Part shown: piece by piece, positions 32,488-38,185 of the stretch
How the letters are laid out: the number at the start of each line of letters is the position of its first letter
Numbering within the stretch: the first letter of the stretch is position 1
Assembly (NCBI GenBank): GCA_050730675.1
Contig: JBOHNM010000017.1
Coordinates: 1 to 38,185, forward strand
Origin: JBOHNM01 sp050730675
Lineage (GTDB): Bacteria; Planctomycetota; Phycisphaerae; Phycisphaerales; UBA1924
DNA: 38,185 nucleotides
Direction of reading: 5' to 3'
Notes under the pieces: model-generated
What the model saw: the letters and a program-made list of their open reading frames with translations, nothing else
Databases searched by the model: none
Told to the model about the DNA's origin: nothing
Made by a program: the position numbers and the translations under genes

Positions 32488-33177
32488 ATGGTCACCTCGA
32501 ACTTGGGACAAGGCGTGTACAGTGTTGTTGAGGCTTCGCGCCTCACCGCTGTGTCATCGCGCCGAATTCGACGTTGGTTTGAGGGATACGAGTACTCGGG
32601 TGCCTCAGGATCACGTCGCATGCCTCCGGTTATCCCCGGCAACGAACGCGATGTTGATGGCCACTTGCAGCTCAGCTTCCTCGATCTCATCGAGATTCGA
32701 TTGATCGAACAGTTCCTCGAGTTCGGAGTTGGATGGCGCGAGCTTCGCCGCACGGCCAAGGTCGGAGCAGAGATCCTCGGCACGTCTCAGCCGTTTGCTA
32801 GATTTGAATTTCGCACTGATGGTCGAGCGATTTTTGCAAAGGTCGCTGAAGAAACCGGCGACAAGCTGCTCGTGCAACTAAGTCAACGACAGAGCGTGTT
32901 CCCTGAGGTGATCGAGCCTGCTCTTCGAGATGTGCAGTTTGAGAACGGAAACAGCGGTATCGCAGCGCGATGGTGGCCACTCGGTCAGGCACGACGGGTA
33001 GTCATTGATCCGACACGATCCTTCGGCAAGCCGGTCGGCGCCGAAAGTGGAGTCCCCGCTGTTCTGCTGGCTCGCTACGCTCGCGCGCACGGCACGAAAG
33101 CGGCTGCCGAGTGGTTCGAGGTCGATTCGCGAGAGGTGCGGGATTCCGTCACCTTTGTTCGGCGTTTTGCCGCATGA
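32488..33177 (+). CDS. VapB45-like antitoxin (HTH plus DUF433-type region)
   Basis: Antitoxin candidate of 229 aa. The N-terminus has a MerR-like winged HTH (YSVVEASRLTAVSSRRIRRW, then FEGYEY), and the C-terminal part (about 160-229) has a DUF433-like helical domain (GVPAVLLARYARAHGTKAAA followed by EWFEVDSREVRDSV). This architecture and size match VapB45 (Rv2018) of Mycobacterium tuberculosis as I remember it. It overlaps the toxin-like gene by ATGA. The base composition and codons (TTG, AGA, GTT, CGA) are visibly less GC-rich than in neighbouring genes, suggesting acquisition. The perfect TATAAT just upstream and the HTH suggest autoregulation. Confidence 0.8.
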   Translation: MVTSNLGQGVYSVVEASRLTAVSSRRIRRWFEGYEYSGASGSRRMPPVIPGNERDVDGHLQLSFLDLIEIRLIEQFLEFGVGWRELRRTAKVGAEILGTSQPFARFEFRTDGRAIFAKVAEETGDKLLVQLSQRQSVFPEVIEPALRDVQFENGNSGIAARWWPLGQARRVVIDPTRSFGKPVGAESGVPAVLLARYARAHGTKAAAEWFEVDSREVRDSVTFVRRFAA

Positions 33178-33575
33178 AGTTCTTTTTCGACAACTGCGTA
33201 TCGCCAAAGCTCGCAAGGGCTCTGCATGCGCTTGTTGAACCAGAGCACTCTGTAATCCACTTGAGAGGTCGCTGGCCATCGGCCGACACCACATCCATAT
33301 CTGATGAGCACTGGATTCAGGAGTTGGGTAGTGAGCAAGACTGGATTGTAATCAGCGGCGATATCCGCATTCGGACTCGCCCCAAAGAACGAGATGCACT
33401 CAAGAATGCGAAGCTCACCACGTTCTTCCTTGCCGAGGGATACACCGGCATGGATAAATGGGAGCAGGTGCGGTGGCTAATTGATCGCTGGCCCGAGATT
33501 GTCGAAGCCGCGACACGATTCGGCGCAGGCAGCACATTCCGAGTCCCCAAGCGTGGGAAGCTGGAGACGCTGTGA
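33174..33575 (+). CDS. VapC45-like PIN-fold toxin
   Basis: Small 133-aa PIN-like protein matching the VapC45 / DUF5615-like group. It starts MKFFFDNCVSPKLARALHAL, with the first acidic ligand D6; further candidate acidic residues are D44/E45 (SISDEHWIQ) and D63 in VISGDIRIRTRPKE. PIN toxins are Mg-dependent RNases that cleave tRNA or rRNA and are held inactive by their antitoxin. The start ATG 33174 overlaps the antitoxin stop (ATGA), a usual sign of coupled translation; the longer open frame before it is not used. The composition is low-GC like the antitoxin. Its stop in turn overlaps a GTG start of the next gene. Confidence 0.8.
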   Translation: MKFFFDNCVSPKLARALHALVEPEHSVIHLRGRWPSADTTSISDEHWIQELGSEQDWIVISGDIRIRTRPKERDALKNAKLTTFFLAEGYTGMDKWEQVRWLIDRWPEIVEAATRFGAGSTFRVPKRGKLETL

Positions 33576-33931
33576 AAGCTCTCAGCCGCGTCGGCTTCAC
33601 TCTGATGCTGATCTCATTCGCTGCGCTCGCCTTCTCCCTCTTCTCTCGCCTCGCCCTCATGGTCCCCATGGGCTCTGACCTCCGCCGCTACGGGATCGCC
33701 ATCGACTCCGGCCGCCTCTACCTACGCGGCGAGTTCGACTTCACCGCCGCAAGCTGGCCCCGCGCCGAACTCATCACCCACCCCGCCGCCCTCGACTGGT
33801 GGTTCACCGACGACCGCACGCCGATCAGCCGCACGATGGCCGTGCCGCTGTGGGCGCCGGCATGTCTCGGCCTCGTCGCGTGGCGCCTGCTCTCGCCCAT
33901 TCCGGCTAAGCGCGCCAAGCCCAGACGCTGA
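33572..33931 (+). CDS. Small membrane protein (119 aa)
   Basis: Unrecognised protein with an N-terminal membrane helix (about 8-27, FTLMLISFAALAFSLFSRLA) and a second near the C-terminus (VPLWAPACLGLVAWRLLSPI, about 91-110). The segment between holds DSGRLYLRGEF. It begins with GTG at 33572, overlapping the toxin stop by GTGA; ATG 33605 is an alternative start. Codon use returns to the GC-rich host type, so it is probably a resident gene next to which the toxin-antitoxin pair was placed. It may depend on translation of that pair. Confidence 0.6.
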   Translation: MKALSRVGFTLMLISFAALAFSLFSRLALMVPMGSDLRRYGIAIDSGRLYLRGEFDFTAASWPRAELITHPAALDWWFTDDRTPISRTMAVPLWAPACLGLVAWRLLSPIPAKRAKPRR

Positions 33932-33988
33932 TCACCGGTACACTGCCCCGGCTTCTGCCAGCTTTGCTGTCTTCCTCTGTGTCGCCCT

Positions 33989-35410
33989 GTGCCCTCTGGT
34001 GAACCCGCCTTGCGCATCCTCCACATCTCAACCCGGCTCATCCTCGGCGGCTCGCAGGAGAACACCGTTCTTTCCTGCGAGGGCCAGTCTCGCCGCGGCC
34101 ACGACGTCCACCTCGCCTTCGGTCCCATCTACGGCCCCGAGGGCTCGCTGCTTGACCGTGTCGAGGCCTTCAACCGCCGCTGCGCCTCGGGCGAGGAGAC
34201 GACGCACGAAGGCGTCGCCTGCCGCCCGATCACCACGCACACCGTCCCCGACCTTATCCGCGAGGTCCACCCGCTCCGTGACTTCCGCTGCCTCGGCCAG
34301 CTCAAGCACCTTATCCGCGACTTCAAGCCCGACATCGTCCACACGCACTCGAGCAAGGCGGGCATCCTCGGCCGATGGGCGGCGTGGAAAATCCTGCACG
34401 AGCGTCATCCCAGCCCGCAGACCGTCGGCGCCAAGCCGCCCGCCTCGGGCTTCGGCGGCTTCGAAGCCAACGCGAAGGTCGCGCCTCGCCACTGGCCCGG
34501 CATCGTCCACACCATCCATGGCCCACCCTTCATGCCCATCGAGGGCGGCCTCTTCAAGCGCCTGCGCCGCCGCCTCACCAACGAGATCTATGAGATCGCA
34601 GAACGCTCCGCCGCCCGCCATTGCCACATCATCGTGTCGGTGGCCGACGCCATGACCCGCCTGTTCCTGGAACGCCACATCGGCGACCCCGCGCAGTACG
34701 TCACTGTCCGCAGCGGCATCGACACCGCCCCCTACCTCACCGCCGCCCCCCCCCCCGGCGAGGACCGCGCCTCCACCCGTGCCGCCCTGGGCGTCCGCGA
34801 GAACGACTTCGTCATCGGCACCATCGCCCGCCTCGCTGAGCACAAGGGCCACGACGACCTCCTGACCGCCCTCTCGGTCGAACTCAAGGTCCGCCCCTAT
34901 TGGAAACTCCTCTGGGTCGGCGACGGCTGGTGGCGCGACCGGCTCATCGCCCGCGCCAAGGAACTGGGGCTCTCCGTCGCCGAGTGGGATAAACGCGGAG
35001 ACGGGCCCGCGCCGACCTCCGCCCAACTCCTCATCACCGGCCTCATCCCGCCCAACCGCATGCCCGCACATATTCGTGTCATGGACCTCCTCGCCCACCC
35101 CAGCTATCGCGAGGGCCTCCCCCGCACCGTCCCCCAGGCCCTCCTCTGCGGCGTCTGCCCCGTCGCCTACGACGTTGACGGCACCGGCGAAGTCTGCATC
35201 AACAACCAGACCGGCCGCCTCGTCACGCTCGGTGACCTCGCCAAGTTCCGCCAGGCGATCGTCGACCTCGCCGAAGACCCCGGCCAGCGCACGACCCTCG
35301 CCGCCCGCGGCCAGAAACTCTGCCGCGAGCAGTTCAGCGCCGAAGCGATGGTGAACGGGCTGGAGCAGGTCTACGCACGGGCGATCGCGCTCGCCGAACG
35401 ACCACGCTGA
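33989..35410 (+). CDS. Glycosyltransferase family 4 protein
   Basis: GT-B fold transferase of the GT4 group (473 aa), acting at the cytoplasmic side of the membrane in glycan or glycolipid synthesis. N-terminal Rossmann domain: ILHISTRLILGGSQENT (donor/acceptor loop), then DIVHTHSSKAGILGRWAAW and IVHTIHGPPF. C-terminal domain: FVIGTIARLAEHKGHDDL, KLLWVGDG, and the EX7E-like region HPSYREGLPRTVPQALLCGV, which binds the nucleotide-sugar. The acceptor is unknown. An insertion of about 30 residues around residue 140 (QTVGAKPPASGFGGFEANAK) is not typical. GTG 33989 is the longest start; a TTG at 34010 directly before the ILHIS strand is also possible. No other polysaccharide genes flank it. Confidence 0.88.
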   Translation: MPSGEPALRILHISTRLILGGSQENTVLSCEGQSRRGHDVHLAFGPIYGPEGSLLDRVEAFNRRCASGEETTHEGVACRPITTHTVPDLIREVHPLRDFRCLGQLKHLIRDFKPDIVHTHSSKAGILGRWAAWKILHERHPSPQTVGAKPPASGFGGFEANAKVAPRHWPGIVHTIHGPPFMPIEGGLFKRLRRRLTNEIYEIAERSAARHCHIIVSVADAMTRLFLERHIGDPAQYVTVRSGIDTAPYLTAAPPPGEDRASTRAALGVRENDFVIGTIARLAEHKGHDDLLTALSVELKVRPYWKLLWVGDGWWRDRLIARAKELGLSVAEWDKRGDGPAPTSAQLLITGLIPPNRMPAHIRVMDLLAHPSYREGLPRTVPQALLCGVCPVAYDVDGTGEVCINNQTGRLVTLGDLAKFRQAIVDLAEDPGQRTTLAARGQKLCREQFSAEAMVNGLEQVYARAIALAERPR

Positions 35411-35447
35411 TAGGGAACCAACCGCTCTGCCGTGCGTCCAACCACTC

Positions 35448-36503
35448 ATGCCCGCAGTCTCGCCCGCTGTCGCCGCGCTCTTTGTGTTTTTCACAGCCTG
35501 TGTGGCTCCGCAGCCCGAGGTGACCCAGCCGCAAGCCCCAGTCGCGGCTCCGTCGACCCGCATCGCATTCCTTCACCTCGGCCCGCCCGTTGAATGGCAG
35601 GGCAAGACCGATGGCCTGCTCGGCACAACCATTCGTGCCGCGACATTTGTTCAGGCCCTCGCTCTGCTGGAGGAAGACCGACCCGACATCGTGGTCATCG
35701 ATATCAATTGTGGGGGCGGCTCGTACTACGAGGCTCAGCGCTTCGCCGATCTTTGGAAAACCAAATTCAAGCCCAAGTTTCGCACGGTTGCCTGGGTCCG
35801 CACAGCCGCATGCAGTGCTACGCACGCCATGTGGAGTCTGAACGAAATCTATATGCGCCCCGATGGCTATCTCGGAGCAGCGACCTGCGCAGTCGGGGAC
35901 ATGCCGATCGAGGCACGAATTGACTTCGATAACCGTCTTTCCGGGGATGGCAACCGCGACCCGAAGATCATGTGCGCGATCGACTTCTGCGAATCTCTTT
36001 CGTGCGACGTCGCGCCAGACGGAAACGTCTCGTGGCGTCAGGACGTCGCGGGCAAGCTTGTCGTCAACCCGCAGAACCAGTGCCTGGGTTTCACCGCCCA
36101 GCCCGCACTGCAATGCCGCTTAGCGAGTGCCGTTACCGAAACTCGAGGAGAACTCGCCGCAAGCCTCTGCAAAGGCGACTTCATCATCGTGGGACAGGAT
36201 GCCGCGAAGCTCATCGACCGCGATATGGAAGAATGCGACCGAGCCGCAAAGCGAATCGCGGAACTTGACGCCCAATACACGCTTGCAATCAATACCGCGT
36301 CGAAGCACAGCAAGCCGGGCCAACGTAATGTTCGCAACGTCGAACTCGGCGTCGCCCGCGCATCGCTCAGACGCCTCCGTCCCTTCCGCAAGGACTACAC
36401 GCACATTTTGGATGCTCGCGCCCGAACCGACGCGTGGTTCCAGGAACAGGACCGGCTCCTCACAAAGCTCGCCGAGCCGCTACCGACCGCCGCGCCGAAG
36501 TAA
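35448..36503 (+). CDS. NfeD/ClpP-fold lipoprotein paralogue 3, nucleophile position Cys
   Basis: Predicted lipoprotein (lipobox FTAC, lipidated C18) of 351 aa, clearly paralogous to the protein at 8379-9761. Shared blocks are RIAFLHLGPPVEWQGK, KPKFRTVAWVRTAAC and NRDPKIMCAIDFCESLS. The gap-free register puts C122 where that paralogue has S219 and the tandem paralogue has Gly, with Pro at +16 and Gly at +21 preserved. The glycine loop INCGGGSYYEAQ is intact. The protein is unusually cysteine-rich. It lacks the N-terminal beta domain and linker of paralogue 1 but keeps the helical C-terminus. Activity is uncertain: a Ser-to-Cys hydrolase or a non-catalytic member. It lies 37 bp after the glycosyltransferase, perhaps on one transcript. 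Confidence 0.75.
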   Translation: MPAVSPAVAALFVFFTACVAPQPEVTQPQAPVAAPSTRIAFLHLGPPVEWQGKTDGLLGTTIRAATFVQALALLEEDRPDIVVIDINCGGGSYYEAQRFADLWKTKFKPKFRTVAWVRTAACSATHAMWSLNEIYMRPDGYLGAATCAVGDMPIEARIDFDNRLSGDGNRDPKIMCAIDFCESLSCDVAPDGNVSWRQDVAGKLVVNPQNQCLGFTAQPALQCRLASAVTETRGELAASLCKGDFIIVGQDAAKLIDRDMEECDRAAKRIAELDAQYTLAINTASKHSKPGQRNVRNVELGVARASLRRLRPFRKDYTHILDARARTDAWFQEQDRLLTKLAEPLPTAAPK

Positions 36504-36521
36504 CGAAGAGTGCGCGGCTCC

Positions 36522-37328
36522 CTATTCCTTCAACACCGCCGTCTCCCACCCGTCGTAGTCGCCTCCGTGCTCCTCCGCCGCGCGGCGCAACTCAAACGTC
36601 ACCGGCGTGATCTCATCGGCGCTCGGCAGGTCTTGGCGCGCAAACCGCACGACATATCGCGGCTCGTCACTGGTCTCTTCGTCCTCTGCCGCTGCTGCCT
36701 CTTCCGCCTCCTCGTCGCGTTCGTGCAGCTTGCAGTCCCGCACCTCGAACCCCTCGCTCCCCAGCCACGCCGCGTACTTGTCCGCCGCCACCTGGTCCGG
36801 GAAGTACGCCCAGTGCTCCACCTCCCGCGGCGTCGCCAGCGGGTCGCCGCTCTTGCTCAGCGACGCCTCCACATCACTGTTGCTCGCCCACTCCCACTCC
36901 ACGTCCGTCGGCAGCAACTCATCGCGGAAGTACGCCCACTCCGCATCCGCCTCCACCTCGATCTCCGTCCGCCACCCCGCCAGCTCGCGCACCGCCGCGG
37001 CCTTTGCCTTGTCCGACGGGGCACCCTTCGCGTAGTAGCACTGTCTCAAGAACCCCGGCTCGCGCAGGTGCCCCCCCAGTTCGCCGCCGCAGAGCTTGCC
37101 GAGCGTCTCGGCCGCGCGGTCGGTCGCCTCGTCGAGCGCCTCGCGCTCCTCTCGACTCCCCGCGCCGCCGTTGTCCGTCGAGTTGATGTGGATCGTCAGC
37201 AGCACACGCACACCCAGCCCGCGCTGCCGCGCCTCGTCCGCCAGAGTGATGTTCACCACGCACGTCCCCGCCCGCTCGCGGAAATACAGCGGGAAGAGCA
37301 CCCAGCGATCATCATCTCGCCCGCTCAC
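36522..37328 (-). CDS. DUF695-like plus RraB-like two-domain protein
   Basis: Cytoplasmic 268-aa protein. The N-terminal region (about 1-155, DRWVLFPLYFRERAGTCVVN) resembles DUF695. The C-terminal region (about 160-265: EHWAYFPDQVAADKYAAWLG, a very acidic loop around 203-222, then GDYDGWETAVLK) resembles RraB, an inhibitor-type regulator of RNase E in E. coli. The start GTG 37328 overlaps the trpS stop by GTGA, fixing both the start and probable translational coupling. A longer frame open upstream runs through trpS and is not coding. The fusion suggests a role in RNA turnover control; neither half has a known catalytic site. Confidence 0.75.
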   Translation of the reverse strand: MSGRDDDRWVLFPLYFRERAGTCVVNITLADEARQRGLGVRVLLTIHINSTDNGGAGSREEREALDEATDRAAETLGKLCGGELGGHLREPGFLRQCYYAKGAPSDKAKAAAVRELAGWRTEIEVEADAEWAYFRDELLPTDVEWEWASNSDVEASLSKSGDPLATPREVEHWAYFPDQVAADKYAAWLGSEGFEVRDCKLHERDEEAEEAAAAEDEETSDEPRYVVRFARQDLPSADEITPVTFELRRAAEEHGGDYDGWETAVLKE

Positions 37329-38185
37329 GCGATCGTCCTCCGCCCAAACTCCACCTGCATCGCCTTCTTCGCCAGGTACAGCGTCTCCTCCGCCACCACG
37401 TTGGCCTTCTTCACGCCGCGTCGGATCACGTCCATCACGATCGCGTCGCCCTCCGGCCCGTCGAGCTTGGCTCGCCGCACCCGCATCGGCTCCAGCAGCG
37501 CGTTGATCGCCTCGCCAAGCTCCTGCTTCACATGCCCGTCGCCGATGTTGTCCCCCGCTACGTACCGCCGCTTGATCTCCGCGGCACGCTCCGCGCTCGC
37601 CGCCCCCCCCGCACCGATGAACGCGTCCACGTACTGCATCAGGATGTTGTCGGCCTTCCCCGGCTCGGTCGGGCTCTGCCGTCCCGTAGTAATCTTGTTG
37701 AGCTTCTTCTGCACGTCCTTGGCCGAGTCGTAGAGGAACACCGCGTTGCCGAGGCTCTTGCTCATCTTGTTCACCCCGTCCAGCCCCGCCAGCCGCGCCA
37801 CGCGCCCGATCTTCGCCTTGGGGATCGGGAACAGGCCCCCGTTTTTGTGGTGCTCGTCCGCGGGCACGCGGTTGCCCACGCCGCAGTAGAGCTGGTTGAA
37901 CTTCAGCGCCACGTCGCGGCACATCTCGATGTGCGCCTCCTGATCCTCCCCCACCGGCACCAGCTCAGGCCGGAACGCGAGGATGTCCGCGCACTGCCCC
38001 ACCGCGTACATCGGGAACCCGAACGGGTACGTCTCGCCGAGCCCCTTGGTGTCGATCTCCGTCTTGAGCGTCGGGTTGCGCATCACCTTGTTGAACGGGA
38101 TGAGCATCGCGAAGAAAAATGTCAGCTCCGCGATGGCGGGGATCTCGCTCTGCAGCACAAACGTGGACCGCTCCGGGTCGAGCCC
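37325..38185 (-). CDS. trpS: Tryptophanyl-tRNA synthetase, N-terminus cut by window edge
   Basis: Class I aminoacyl-tRNA synthetase charging tRNA-Trp. The 286 residues present begin GLDPERSTFVLQSEIPAIAE, the conserved region after the first part of the Rossmann fold, so about 60-70 N-terminal residues with the HIGH-like motif are outside. The second signature KMSKSLGN is present (VNKMSKSLGN), as are GEDQEAHIEMCRDVA and YVDAFIG. The frame runs cleanly to TGA at 37325, overlapping the next gene by GTGA. A small low-conservation insertion is seen around NGGLFPIPKAKIGRV, which is within normal variation. Confidence 0.93.
   Translation of the reverse strand, partial: GLDPERSTFVLQSEIPAIAELTFFFAMLIPFNKVMRNPTLKTEIDTKGLGETYPFGFPMYAVGQCADILAFRPELVPVGEDQEAHIEMCRDVALKFNQLYCGVGNRVPADEHHKNGGLFPIPKAKIGRVARLAGLDGVNKMSKSLGNAVFLYDSAKDVQKKLNKITTGRQSPTEPGKADNILMQYVDAFIGAGGAASAERAAEIKRRYVAGDNIGDGHVKQELGEAINALLEPMRVRRAKLDGPEGDAIVMDVIRRGVKKANVVAEETLYLAKKAMQVEFGRRTIA

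Noticed and set aside
34028..35563. Minus-strand open frame of 511 codons opposite the glycosyltransferase
   Set aside because: Gly/Ala/Asp/Val-rich mirror of a well-supported GT4 enzyme; also overlaps the start of the next real gene.
37329..37922. N-terminal extension of the DUF695/RraB-like frame through trpS
   Set aside because: The extension is an out-of-frame reading of trpS with Gly/Arg-rich sequence. The GTG at 37328 gives a normal domain start and a GTGA overlap.
1..38185. tRNA or rRNA genes
   Set aside because: I looked for TTCGA-type T-arms with flanking stems and rRNA signatures in the intergenic parts and saw none; a covariance scan would be decisive.

Overview
This is a GC-rich bacterial chromosome segment, most likely from a planctomycete of the class Phycisphaerae or a close relative. 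The taxonomic reading rests on several things. There is a HYExAFE-family protein, a family I know mainly from planctomycetes. There is a PEP-CTERM-like secreted protein ending in a hydrophobic stretch and an arginine run. Signal peptidase I carries a very large internal domain. Secreted proteins with Pro/Ala- or Lys/Asp-rich linkers are frequent, and Shine-Dalgarno use is patchy. No rRNA, tRNA, CRISPR array, insertion sequence or phage gene was seen. The window cuts two genes: a UvrD-type helicase at the left edge and trpS at the right edge.

Layout, left to right. 1-3390 (minus): uvrD (partial), rsmD and an unknown gene; a heptamer tandem repeat sits between rsmD and uvrD. 3601-4785 (minus): secreted FecR-domain protein. 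5246-6085 (plus): LuxR-type regulator. 6109-8271 (minus): lipoprotein and PLP-dependent decarboxylase. 8379-12918 (minus): two secreted NfeD/ClpP-fold proteins, a CCA-adding enzyme and an AhpD-like protein. 13059-17920 (plus): secreted terpenoid-cyclase-fold protein, HYExAFE protein, three small membrane proteins and RicT. 17930-19177 (minus): unknown protein. 19331-21025 (plus): lepB. 21084-23175 (minus): hisS and the PEP-CTERM-like protein with a long, apparently structured leader. 23622-27212 (plus): a solitary nuoG, a small membrane protein and a GAF-PP2C phosphatase. 27265-31299 (minus): a giant Tricorn-like protease. 31432-36503 (plus): truA, a VapBC45-like toxin-antitoxin pair, a membrane protein, a glycosyltransferase and a third NfeD-like paralogue. 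36522-38185 (minus): trpS followed by a DUF695/RraB-like protein.

The genes are mainly housekeeping (tRNA and rRNA processing, two aminoacyl-tRNA synthetases, DNA repair, signal peptidase) mixed with envelope proteins. Two patterns cut across them. First, many starts lack a Shine-Dalgarno sequence but have a TANNNT-like hexamer only 5-8 nt upstream, usually followed by a C-rich spacer, which suggests widespread leaderless transcription. Genes for exported proteins more often have a real Shine-Dalgarno sequence. Second, several conserved enzymes (RsmD, TruA, LepB, Tricorn) carry large lineage-type insertions, and short 7-8 bp tandem repeats sit just upstream of several start codons.

The best candidates for something undescribed are the three NfeD-like paralogues, whose nucleophile position reads Ser, Gly and Cys respectively; the window-wide leaderless promoter architecture; the octamer repeat family; and the long hairpin-rich leader of the PEP-CTERM-like gene.
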